A model generated the notes under the pieces. That model worked only from the letters and a program-made list of their open reading frames with translations. It searched no databases and was not told the DNA's origin. From assembly GCA_027315445.1 (NCBI GenBank), contig DAHUYA010000062.1, positions 1 to 33,747 of the forward strand: a stretch of 33,747 nt of DNA. The letters run 5' to 3'. Positions 1 to 8,883 of this stretch are shown here, one piece after another (position 1 is the first letter of the stretch; each line of letters begins with the position of its first letter). This stretch comes from Acidimicrobiaceae bacterium (GTDB taxonomy: Bacteria; Actinomycetota; Acidimicrobiia; Acidimicrobiales; RAAP-2). Made by a program: the position numbers and the translations under genes.

Positions 1-3000
1 TCGCCCGCCGGGCCCCCGCCCGCCGGGCCCCCGCCCGTCGACCCCCGACCGCCTGCCACCACCCGCTCGCCGCCGGGCGCCTGCTCGACCGCTGCGGTCC
101 ACCAAGCCTCGAAGTCGGCCGCGGCGAGCGGCGGGCTCCAGTGGTACCCCTGGGCCAGGTCGCAGCCGAGCTCGGCCACCACCCGCTGTCGCTCGCCGTC
201 CGCAACCCCCTCGGCCACCACGCGCAGGTCCATGGCGTGGGCCATCTCCACGATGGCCTGGACCACCGGCCGCGAGTCGTCGGCGGTTTGGAGGCGGTCG
301 ACGAAGGCGCGGTCCACCTTCAGGGTCGTGACCGGGAGGCTGTGGAGGTAGGCGAGCGACGAGTAGCCGGTCCCGAAGTCGTCGATGGCCACCCGCAGGC
401 CGAGCCGCTCGAAGGCCGAGACCGCTCGCCGGCAGTTCGAGTTGTCGCTCATCATCGTCGACTCGGTGATCTCCACGCAGATCCGGCCGGGGTCCATCGA
501 ATGGCGCACGAGGGTCGCCCGCACCAGCCGCGGGGTCTCGGGGTCGTCGAGCTGCCGGGCCGAGAGGTTGATCGACAGCACGTCGAGCCTCGGTCCGCCT
601 GGGTCGGCGTCCCAGGCCACCAGCTGGGTCACCGCCTGCTCGAACACCCAGGCGCCGATGGGCTTGATGAGGCCGGACTCCTCGGCGACCGGGATGAACT
701 CGAGCGGCGACACGATCCCCCGCTCGGGGTGCCGCCAACGGATGAGCGCTTCGGCGCCACGCGGCTGGCCGGTGGCCGGGTCGACGACCGGCTGGAAGTA
801 CAGCTCGAACTGCCGGCGGGCCAGCGCCTCGCGCAGGTCGGCCTCGATCGCCAGCCGGAGAACCGACCGGCGGTGGAGCTCTTCGTCGAACAGCTCGTAG
901 CGGTTCCGCCCGGCCGTCTTGGCCTGGTACATGGCGGTGTCCGCATCGCGCAGCACGGTGGCGGCGTCGGCATGGGGACCTGGGACCACCACCCCGACGC
1001 TGGCCGTCACGATCAGCTCCTGCACCTCGGTGCTGACCGGGGTCAGCAGGGCGTCGAGCAGTCGCCGGGCGGCGGCGGCCGCGTCGGCGGCGTCGGTGAC
1101 GTCCTTGATGATGAAGATGAACTCGTCACCGCTGAAGCGGGCGGCGGTCTCACCGGCACGCACGGTCTGGGCGAAGCGTCGACCGACCTCCTGCAGGACG
1201 GCATCGCCGGTTCCGTGGCCGAGCCCGTCGTTGACGATCTTGAACCTGTCGAGGTCGAGGAACAGCACGGCGATGTTCGAGCCGGTCCGCTTGCGCCAGG
1301 CCAGCTCCTGGTCGAGGCGGTCGAGGAAGAGCTCGCGGTTGGGCAGCCCGGTGAGGGTGTCGTGGAACGCCTGGTAGGTCAGCTTCTCCTGGGCGTGGAC
1401 CTCGTCGGTCACGTCCTCCACCGTCACCACGTAGCCGCTGTCGTCCTGGTCGAGGCGGGGGGCGGCTGACATCCGCACGTGGCGGACCTCCCCGTCGGCA
1501 CGACAGAGCCGGAAGCGGGTCGTGATACGGGCCCGCTCGGCGCTCAGGCCGGCGACGTAGCCGAGCAGGGACCGCCGGTCCTCGGGATGGACGGCGTTCA
1601 GCCAGCCCCGCCCGAGGATCGATTCGACGGTGTGACCGGCGATCGCCGCGAGCTTGGCGTTCGCGTAGGTGACCCGGCCACGGTCATCGACCTCGAGGAC
1701 ACCGATCGGGGCGGCGCTGGCCAGGCTGCGGAAGCGCTCCTCGCTCGATCGGAGGGCCCCGGCGTCGCGGATCCGACCGATCCCGTAGGCAAGGGCGTCG
1801 CCGAGCTGGCTCAACAGCTCGACCTCGTCGGGCCCGAAGGCGCCCGGCTCTCCGGCGTAGATGGAGAGGGCGCCGATGCACCGGTCCCCAACGAACAGCG
1901 GGAGGACGCAGATGGTGAGCAAGCCGAACCGTTCGGCGGTCCGGTGCCAGGGCAGGAAGGAAGGCGCCTGGCGGATGTCCTCGAACACCTGGCTGCTGCC
2001 GGTCCGGATGGCGGTGCCGACCGGGCCCCGCCCGTGGTCGCCGTCGCCCCAGGTGACGGTGATCTCGTCGAGGTACTCGACGGTGCCCGCCGAGGCCACG
2101 GGGCGGACGTTGCGGTCCTCGTCCTCCTCTGCGTAGCCCACCCACGCCAGCAGGTACCCGCCGGCCTCCACGATGGTCTGGCAGGTGTCGCCCAGCAGGG
2201 TCGCCTCGTCGGCCGCGTGGACCAGCGCCTGGTTGCCCTGGCCGAGCGTGCGCAGGGCACGGGTCAGATGGGTGGACTCGGTGACATCGGTTGCGTTGAC
2301 CACCAGGCCGCCGACCGCCGGATCGTCGAGGTAGTTGCTCACCCTTCCTTCGAGGATGCGCCACTCCCCGTCCGCCGTCCTGAACCGGTAGGTCACCCGG
2401 AAGCGGGCCCCCGGTCGCGAGATGTCCCGGCGGAAGGCCTGCACCGCCCGCGCCCGGTCCTCGGGGTGAACCAGGGCCAGGAGGTTGGCCGGGCCCTGCC
2501 CACCGACCGGGCCCTGCCCACCGCCCGGTGCGTCACTCTGCCCGCCGCCGATGCCGGCCAAGCGCTGGGCGGCCGGATTGGTGTAGAGGAGCTCACCCTC
2601 CTCGTTGAGGATGAAGATGAGGTCGCTCGAGCTGGCCACCAGCTTCCGGAACCGCTCCTCCCGGGCCTGCAGCGACCGGATCGCCCGCTCCACCGCCTCC
2701 TCGGCCTTGCGCCGGGCACCCAGCTGGCTGAGCAGGAGCGCCACCAGCAGGGCCACCGCCGTCAACCCGATGAGCAGGAAGGAGAGCGGTCCCACGCTCG
2801 TCCCGGCCGGCTCGGGAACGGAGGGAGATCCCCGGAACCGGATGGTCCAGGGGCCGTACGCCTCGACCGTCCGGGTGAGCGACCATGTGCCGCCGGTGGC
2901 CACGTCGGGCGGCGAACGGAGCACCGGCGGCCCCGCCAGGTGACCGGGGGTGCCGCCGTACACGACGAACTCCGGTCCGCCCGTGGGGACCATCGAATGC

Positions 3001-3779
3001 AGGAGCTGGTTCCCGTCGGCGAAGGCCACCACCCAGCCCCGCACCTGGCCGGGGGACGTGCCCGCCCCGTAGACCGGCTGCACCAGCAGGAAGTCGGAGG
3101 CGAAGGCCCGGCCCAGCGTCGCCCCCCGCAGCACCTGCTGGTGTCCGGTGGCCGCCGCCGCCTGCAGGGCGCGGGCGATCGAGGGGACGGTGCAGACGTC
3201 GTAGCCGTACAGAGGCACCGGGCTGCGGAGCTGGCTCCAGTCGACGTAGCTGCCCAGGCAGTATTCCGACCGCTGCCCCGGAGGGTTCACCGAGGCGCTG
3301 ATGCCGTCGGCTCGGAGCGACGCCAGGAAGCCGGGCACCTGGGCAGGTGCCAAGCGCTCGATGAGGCCGACCCCCTTCAGGCCGGCGAACCGGGGGGAGC
3401 CGAAGCCGACCGCCTGCAGGTAGTCGACGTACTGGCTCCGGCTCACGACACCCTGGTGGAGCAGGGCTGCCGACCCCGACAGCAGCTCGCCGTCCTGCGC
3501 CAGGCCGCGGGCCACGTCGTCGGCCACCGTCCCGGCGGCCGCCCCGAAGGTGGCCTGGGTCTGGCTCTGGTTCCGGGAGCGCCAGTACCAGGCGCCGGTG
3601 GCCACCCCGGCCGTGCCCACCGTGCCGACCAACGCCACCAGGATCACCGACCACCAGTCCCGCCGACCCCGGAGCCGCCGGCGGACCTCGGCCGGGATCG
3701 CGGAGCCCGCGTGGGGCTTGGGGCCGGCGACCGACCGGCCCCACCGTCTTGGAGGCTGACCAGGGCGGTCCGGGTCCAC
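1..3779 (-). CDS. Multidomain sensory c-di-GMP enzyme (N-terminal TM, CHASE-like sensor, PAS, GAF, PAS, GGDEF, EAL), truncated by the window edge
   Basis: Open minus-strand frame with no stop to position 1. GTG start at 3779 preceded by AGGAGG (5-nt spacing). Readable motifs: LVALVGTVGTAGVATGAWYWRSR (TM), TDVTEST / VEDVTDEVHAQEKLTYQAFHDTLTGLPNRELFLDRL (PAS to GGDEF), FSGDEFIFII (GGDEF region), GAEALIRWRHPERGIVSPLEFIPVAEESGLI and AIDDFGTGYSSLAYLHSLPVTTLKVDRAFV (EAL). Not in the ORF track because it lacks a stop. Confidence 0.93.
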   Translation of the reverse strand, partial: MDPDRPGQPPRRWGRSVAGPKPHAGSAIPAEVRRRLRGRRDWWSVILVALVGTVGTAGVATGAWYWRSRNQSQTQATFGAAAGTVADDVARGLAQDGELLSGSAALLHQGVVSRSQYVDYLQAVGFGSPRFAGLKGVGLIERLAPAQVPGFLASLRADGISASVNPPGQRSEYCLGSYVDWSQLRSPVPLYGYDVCTVPSIARALQAAAATGHQQVLRGATLGRAFASDFLLVQPVYGAGTSPGQVRGWVVAFADGNQLLHSMVPTGGPEFVVYGGTPGHLAGPPVLRSPPDVATGGTWSLTRTVEAYGPWTIRFRGSPSVPEPAGTSVGPLSFLLIGLTAVALLVALLLSQLGARRKAEEAVERAIRSLQAREERFRKLVASSSDLIFILNEEGELLYTNPAAQRLAGIGGGQSDAPGGGQGPVGGQGPANLLALVHPEDRARAVQAFRRDISRPGARFRVTYRFRTADGEWRILEGRVSNYLDDPAVGGLVVNATDVTESTHLTRALRTLGQGNQALVHAADEATLLGDTCQTIVEAGGYLLAWVGYAEEDEDRNVRPVASAGTVEYLDEITVTWGDGDHGRGPVGTAIRTGSSQVFEDIRQAPSFLPWHRTAERFGLLTICVLPLFVGDRCIGALSIYAGEPGAFGPDEVELLSQLGDALAYGIGRIRDAGALRSSEERFRSLASAAPIGVLEVDDRGRVTYANAKLAAIAGHTVESILGRGWLNAVHPEDRRSLLGYVAGLSAERARITTRFRLCRADGEVRHVRMSAAPRLDQDDSGYVVTVEDVTDEVHAQEKLTYQAFHDTLTGLPNRELFLDRLDQELAWRKRTGSNIAVLFLDLDRFKIVNDGLGHGTGDAVLQEVGRRFAQTVRAGETAARFSGDEFIFIIKDVTDAADAAAAARRLLDALLTPVSTEVQELIVTASVGVVVPGPHADAATVLRDADTAMYQAKTAGRNRYELFDEELHRRSVLRLAIEADLREALARRQFELYFQPVVDPATGQPRGAEALIRWRHPERGIVSPLEFIPVAEESGLIKPIGAWVFEQAVTQLVAWDADPGGPRLDVLSINLSARQLDDPETPRLVRATLVRHSMDPGRICVEITESTMMSDNSNCRRAVSAFERLGLRVAIDDFGTGYSSLAYLHSLPVTTLKVDRAFVDRLQTADDSRPVVQAIVEMAHAMDLRVVAEGVADGERQRVVAELGCDLAQGYHWSPPLAAADFEAWWTAAVEQAPGGERVVAGGRGSTGGGPAGGGPAG

Positions 3780-4350
3780 CTGCACCTCCTGGGTTCGCGT
3801 CCCCTCGGCGGCCGGTCAGGATGCCCCCTGGTCGGCTCGGAGGGAACGACGACCGGCACGAAGACCTGAGGTCGAGAGGTTAGCCCTGCCCGACCTCCCA
3901 GAGGTCGATGGCCCGGCCGGTCGAGGCCCGGCATTGGCCTGGTGGCGGCGTGACCGGCGGCGGCTGGGCGGCCGGTCGCGAACCTGTCACCTGGTAGCCT
4001 CTCGGTGTCCGGTCGGGTTCCCGGCCGGCCGCCGCAACGCCGGTGGGCGCGCATCCGGTGGCAGCTCGGTCGGCCAACGCCGCTCCGGGCGCCGCTCCGT
4101 GGGCCCATCCTCCGTTGACCTGCGGTGCCGGCACCGAGGGTGAACGCCCGCCGGGGCTCGCAGGAGAGGGGTGAACCCCTCGAACCGGCAGGCGGTGGTG
4201 GAGCTCGGTGGTCGCGCGGGGGATGCGGCCGCCACGGAAGGGTCATCCGGGGACGGCTCGTCCTGGCCGGCGCACGTCGCCCGCCATCACGGTCGTCCCC
4301 CGGCGCCGGCCGCGCCCCGACACTGGCCGGCGGTTCGAAAGGAGTGGCGC

Positions 4351-4614
4351 ATGGCACGTTCCAGGTCCACCTTCGGCAAGCTGCAACGCGACCAGGCCAA
4401 GCGGGCCAAGGCCAAGGCCAAGCAGGAGGACCGGCTGGCCCGCCGCGAGGACCGGGCGACGACCGACCCGGGGGCACCCCGGCCGGCCGAGGACCAGAGC
4501 GCCCTGCTCGAGCAGTTCGCCAGGCTCCACGACGATCTGGCCGACGGGCGGATCTCCCTCGAGGACTTCGAGCTCCGCCAAGAGGAGCTCCGCTCCCGGC
4601 TGCGGGTCGATTGA
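4351..4614 (+). CDS. Small SHOCT-like domain protein (87 aa)
   Basis: ATG preceded by AAAGGAG. Charged Lys/Arg N-terminus, then SHOCT-like LLEQFARLHDDLADGRISLEDFELRQEELRSRL. Confidence 0.72.
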   Translation: MARSRSTFGKLQRDQAKRAKAKAKQEDRLARREDRATTDPGAPRPAEDQSALLEQFARLHDDLADGRISLEDFELRQEELRSRLRVD

Positions 4615-4638
4615 GCCCCGCCGACCCGGCGTCGACGG

Positions 4639-5577
4639 TCAGCCGGCGGCCTGCCCCGGCCGGTCGCGCGTCTCGAGCCAGCGCCGCAGGCCGGCGGCGT
4701 TGGAGTGCACGCCGTTCATGATCTCGAGCTTCTCCCGGTGCTCGGCCGGCACCTCGCCCATGGCCGGGTCGAACCGTTCGGAGAGGGCGGTGGCGATGTC
4801 CCGGCCCTGGCGGTAGGCCTGCTCGGCGGTCTCGGCCCATTGGGTGAGGGTCTCCTCGGCCTCGGCCAGCAGCTCGAGGGGCTCTTCGAGCAAGCCGTAG
4901 TGGGCGAGGGCGATGCCGCTGGGACTGCGCTCGGCGAAGCGCCGGAGCGAGTGGACGGCCCGGTCGAGGTCGAAGTCGGGCGGGGGCGTCGACGGACGCA
5001 GCACGCCGGCATCGGGCAGCCGCACCCCGACCGCGTCCCCGGCGAAGATGATCCCGCTCAGCGAGTCGTGCAGGCCGACGTGGTGCTTGGCGTGACCGGG
5101 AGAGTCGATGGCCACCAGGGCTCGGCCGTCGCCGATCCGGATCTCCTCCCCGTCGGCCAGCACGTGCAGGCGCTCCGGCGGCGTCGGGTCGAGCCGGCCG
5201 TAGAGGCCGTCGAGCAGCGGGCCGTAGACACGGGCGGCCGAGCTCACCAGCCGCCCGGGGTCGGCGAGGTGCCGGGCGCCCTTCTCGTGGACGTAGACGG
5301 TGGCGCCGGGGAAGGCACGGGCGACGTCGCCCACCCCGCCGGCGTGGTCGAGGTGGATGTGGGTCACCACCACACCGGCCAGCTCGCCGGGCGACACCCC
5401 GAGGTGGTCGAGGGTTGCGAGCAGCACCCGCACCGAGGACTGGCTCCCGGTCTCCACCAGCACCGGGGCCGGCCCCTCGATCAGGTAGCCGGCGGTGACC
5501 CGGTGCCAGCCGCCGAGCAGGGTGTCGAGCTCGAGCACCCCCGGGGCGATCCGCCGGGGGGGGCTGATCTCGGTCAC
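4639..5577 (-). CDS. MBL-fold metallo-hydrolase
   Basis: THIHLDHAGG metal-binding motif, DSPGHAKHHVG, FAGDAVGVR. GTG start overlaps the upstream dehydrogenase stop by 4 nt. Confidence 0.88.
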   Translation of the reverse strand: MTEISPPRRIAPGVLELDTLLGGWHRVTAGYLIEGPAPVLVETGSQSSVRVLLATLDHLGVSPGELAGVVVTHIHLDHAGGVGDVARAFPGATVYVHEKGARHLADPGRLVSSAARVYGPLLDGLYGRLDPTPPERLHVLADGEEIRIGDGRALVAIDSPGHAKHHVGLHDSLSGIIFAGDAVGVRLPDAGVLRPSTPPPDFDLDRAVHSLRRFAERSPSGIALAHYGLLEEPLELLAEAEETLTQWAETAEQAYRQGRDIATALSERFDPAMGEVPAEHREKLEIMNGVHSNAAGLRRWLETRDRPGQAAG

Positions 5578-6623
5578 CCCGGGTTCACCTCCACCACCAC
5601 CTTGACGTCGTCCGGCTGGCGCTGGAGCGCCTCCGACCACCGCTCGAGGGGCACCCGGCGGCTCACCACCCGTTCGAGCCAGTCCCGGTCGGCCGCAGCC
5701 AGGGCTCGGGCGCCCGCCTCGTAGTGCCGGCGGTTGGCGTTCACCGAACCGGCCACCGCCTCGTTGGCCAGCACCATGCTCCGGTTGAGCGACCCTTCGT
5801 CCACCTGGATGGTCCTCCCGGCGGCCGAGACGCCGGTCAGGCAGACCACCCCGCCGGGCCCGACGTGCTCCATGGCGTCGAGGACGAGCGACGACACCCC
5901 GGTGCATTCGATGATGGCGTCGGGCTCTGGGCAGGCGTCCTCGATGGTTCCGGTGTGGTAGTTGGCCCCGAGCGCCCGGACCAGGTCCGGCTTCACGCCC
6001 TCGGTCATCTGGTCGATCACGTGCACGTCGAGCCCGCGCTGCACAGCGATCATGGCCGCCAGCAGCCCGATCGGGCCGGCGCCGGTGATCACCGCCGTGC
6101 GGGGATCCCAGTGGGCCCGCCCGCCGATGCGATCCACCTGCTCCCAGGCCTTGGCGACGACGCTGGTCGGCTCGAGCAGGACCCCGGCCAACCCGAGCGA
6201 GGCGTCGACCTTCACCACGAAGTCCGGGGTGATCCGGTAGCGCTCGGAGAGATAGCCGTCGTGCTCCTTGATGCCCCGCTCGGTGTACCGGCCGTTGCGG
6301 CAGAAGTCCCACTCCCCGACCGCGCAGTTGGCGCACGGCACCGGGTCGGGCCGGCGCACGATGCCCACGACGAGGTCGCCCTTCGCCACCGGGGCGCCGG
6401 CGGGCGCCTCCAGCACCCGGCCGAGCGACTCGTGGCCCAGCACCAGGCGCTCCCGCCCCGGGGGCGCCCAGCCGTACTCGCCGGAGAGGATCTCGATGTC
6501 GGTGCCGCAGATGCCGACCGCCAGCGTCTCCACCAGCACCTCACCGTCGGTGGGCGGGGGGTCGCCGACATCGGAGAGCTCGGCCGAGTCCTTCTGCAGG
6601 GGAACCACCGTCAATGCCTTCAC
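5574..6623 (-). CDS. Zinc-dependent MDR dehydrogenase, glucose 1-dehydrogenase-like
   Basis: MKALTVVPLQKDSAELSDV, GICGTDIEILSGEYG, LGHESLGRVLE, ITGAGPIGLLAAMIAVQRG. GTG start with GGAG SD. Family call by similarity to the glucose dehydrogenase (Glu_dehyd_C) type. Confidence 0.85.
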   Translation of the reverse strand: MKALTVVPLQKDSAELSDVGDPPPTDGEVLVETLAVGICGTDIEILSGEYGWAPPGRERLVLGHESLGRVLEAPAGAPVAKGDLVVGIVRRPDPVPCANCAVGEWDFCRNGRYTERGIKEHDGYLSERYRITPDFVVKVDASLGLAGVLLEPTSVVAKAWEQVDRIGGRAHWDPRTAVITGAGPIGLLAAMIAVQRGLDVHVIDQMTEGVKPDLVRALGANYHTGTIEDACPEPDAIIECTGVSSLVLDAMEHVGPGGVVCLTGVSAAGRTIQVDEGSLNRSMVLANEAVAGSVNANRRHYEAGARALAAADRDWLERVVSRRVPLERWSEALQRQPDDVKVVVEVNPG

Positions 6624-8782
6624 CGCTTCTCCTTTCCCGACCGCCCCCGGCTTCCCGACCGCCCCTGGCGCCGCGGCACCCCGGTGCCCGGACCGGCCAC
6701 CGGTGCGGTCGGGCTGGCCTGGGCGGGCGTTGCGTCGTCGATCACCCCGTCGGTGGCCGCACCGCCGGCGGTCACCGGGCCGTCCCCTGCACCCGGACCG
6801 GACCCCGGCGCCTGGTTCGAGCTGGCGTAGGGGCCCACCGGGGCCCGCCCCCGGACGTGGCTGCCCCGGCTGCGGCGGGCCAGCAACCCGCCACGCCACG
6901 ACCCACGGCCCGGACGGTGCAGAGAGGTGGGGGCGCCCATCACGCTCTCGGTCACCAGCCGGGCCACCCGCTCCTGCACGTTCTCGGACGCGGCCGACAG
7001 AGGCTCCTGGCCGGTCAGCCGGCTGGCGGTGTTGACCAGGGAGACGTGCGAGAAGGCCTGTGGGAAGTTGCCCACCAGCCGCCCGGCACGGGCGTCGTAC
7101 TCCTCCGAGAGCAGGCCGAGGTCGTTGCGGAGCGCGAGGAGCCGCTCGAACAGCTCGATCGCCTGGTCCTCGCGCCCGATCATGTGCAGGCAGTCGGCCA
7201 GCCAGAAAGAGCAGGCCAGGAAGGCCCCCTCGTGGCCGGTCAGCCCGTCGACCGCCCCGTCCTCGGAGGTCCGGTAGCGGAGCACGAACCCGTCCTCGAG
7301 CAGCTCGCGCTGGATGGCCTCGACGGTGCCCACGACCCGGGGATCGCCGGGCGGCAGGAAGCCGACCAGCGGCACCATCAGGACGCTGGCGTCGAGCTGG
7401 TCGCTCCCGTAGTACTGGGTGAAGGCCTGCTTGTCCTGGTTGAACCCCTGCGCGCAGACCTCGCGATGGATGTCGTCACGCAACGCCCGCCACCGGTCGA
7501 GGGGGCCCTCGAGCTCCGGGAACTCCTCCATGGTCCTCACCGCACGGTCCACCGCCACCCACGCCATCACCTTCGAGTGGGTGAAGTGGCGACGGGGCCC
7601 GCGCACCTCCCAGATGCCGTCGTCGGGGAGCTTCCATCCCTCCTCGAGGAACTGCACCAGGTTCCTCTGGAGGTCCCAGATGGCCCGGCTGTGCACCCCG
7701 TCCACCTGGCTGGCGGTGAACAGCGCCGACATCACCTCGCCGTAGACGTCGAGCTGGTACTGGCCGGCGGCGGCGTTGCCGATCCGGACCGGCACGGAGC
7801 CCTCGTACCCCGGCAGCCAGTCGACCTCCCACTCGTCGAGCCGCCGCTCGCCCGAGGCGCCGTACATGATCTGGAGCTTCGAGACGTCGCCGGCGGCCGC
7901 CCGCAGCAGCCAGTCGCGCCAGGCCATCGCCTCGGCGTGGTAGCCGCCGCGCATCAGTGACTCGAGGGTGAGGGTGGCGTCACGCAGCCAGCAGAAGCGG
8001 TAGTCCCAGTTCCGGTTGCCCCCGAGCGACTCGGGCAGCGACGTGGTGGCGGCGGCCACGATGCCGCCGGTCGGCTCGTAGGTGAGCGCCTTCAGCGTGA
8101 TCAGGGAGCGCAGCACGGCCTCGCGGTACTCGCCCTCGAAGGTGCAGGCGGCCGACCAGGCCTCCCACCAGGTCCGGGTGGTCTCCACGGCGTAGAAGGG
8201 ATTGGTGGGTGAGGGGGGAGCGAGGTGGGACGGGTACCAGCAGAGCTGGAAGGGCATCACCTGACCGGCCTGCACCGTCCACTCGGCGACCGTCCGGAGG
8301 TCCTCGCCGTGGGTCGGCGCCCGGGTCCACAGGGCCACCGCGTCCGGGCCGGCGGTGGCCGTCAGCAGCCCGTCGTTCCGGGTCACCCAGGGCACCGCCT
8401 CCCCGTAGCCGAACCGCAGGCACAGCTCCATCCGCATGGGGACGTCGCCCTTCACCCCCTCCACGAGGCGGACGACCTGGGGATCCTGGTCGCGCACCGG
8501 CATGCAGTCGGTGATCCGCACCGTGCCCCGGGCGGTGTCCATCTCCGTCTCGAGCACCAGCGTCCCGGGCAGGTACCGCCGGCGGACCTCGGTGACGCGG
8601 TCGACGGGGGCGATGTCCCAGTAGCCGTGGTCGTCGGTGCCGAGCAGCCGGGCGAAGCAGGCCTGGGAGTCGAAACGGGGGAGGCACAGCCAGTCGATGG
8701 CCCCGTCGCGCCCGACCAGCGCCGCCGTGTGGAGGTCGCCGATGACCGCATAGTCCTCGATGGGCAGCGGCACGGCGGCCAT
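6620..8782 (-). CDS. Glycoside hydrolase family 15 protein (glucoamylase/trehalase-like) with low-complexity C-terminal tail
   Basis: IEDYAVIGDLHTAALVGRDGAIDWLCLPRFDSQACFARLLG, NRNWDYRFCWLRDATLTLESLMRGGY, LTGHEGAFLACSFWLADCL, LLSEEYDARAGRLVGNFPQAFSHVSLVNTA: classic GH15. Confidence 0.92.
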   Translation of the reverse strand: MAAVPLPIEDYAVIGDLHTAALVGRDGAIDWLCLPRFDSQACFARLLGTDDHGYWDIAPVDRVTEVRRRYLPGTLVLETEMDTARGTVRITDCMPVRDQDPQVVRLVEGVKGDVPMRMELCLRFGYGEAVPWVTRNDGLLTATAGPDAVALWTRAPTHGEDLRTVAEWTVQAGQVMPFQLCWYPSHLAPPSPTNPFYAVETTRTWWEAWSAACTFEGEYREAVLRSLITLKALTYEPTGGIVAAATTSLPESLGGNRNWDYRFCWLRDATLTLESLMRGGYHAEAMAWRDWLLRAAAGDVSKLQIMYGASGERRLDEWEVDWLPGYEGSVPVRIGNAAAGQYQLDVYGEVMSALFTASQVDGVHSRAIWDLQRNLVQFLEEGWKLPDDGIWEVRGPRRHFTHSKVMAWVAVDRAVRTMEEFPELEGPLDRWRALRDDIHREVCAQGFNQDKQAFTQYYGSDQLDASVLMVPLVGFLPPGDPRVVGTVEAIQRELLEDGFVLRYRTSEDGAVDGLTGHEGAFLACSFWLADCLHMIGREDQAIELFERLLALRNDLGLLSEEYDARAGRLVGNFPQAFSHVSLVNTASRLTGQEPLSAASENVQERVARLVTESVMGAPTSLHRPGRGSWRGGLLARRSRGSHVRGRAPVGPYASSNQAPGSGPGAGDGPVTAGGAATDGVIDDATPAQASPTAPVAGPGTGVPRRQGRSGSRGRSGKEKR

Positions 8783-8883
8783 TCTTACCCGTCCCGGGTC
8801 GCCCGACTCACGTCGGGGGCCCGGGATCCGGGCTCGCGGTCACCCTGCGACGCCTGAGCGGGCTCCGGTCGGGAGGTCCGCGA

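Noticed and set aside
141-3869. Plus-strand ORFs of 442 and 796 aa
   Set aside because: Antisense to the GGDEF/EAL gene; composition (GxRRPxHH-type) is typical shadow coding in high-GC DNA, with no recognisable domains.
3868-3907. c-di-GMP riboswitch (GEMM class) before the GGDEF/EAL gene
   Set aside because: No recognisable GEMM core; only a generic three-segment hairpin is visible.
4160-4190. tRNA-like T-arm (GAGGGGTGAACCCCTCGAACC)
   Set aside because: No cloverleaf, anticodon arm or acceptor pairing around it; just a short GAGGGG/CCCCTC inverted repeat.
5578-6336. N-terminal extension of the 565-aa minus ORF before the MBL hydrolase
   Set aside because: Out-of-frame reading of the dehydrogenase gene; the true MBL start is the overlapping GTG at 5577.
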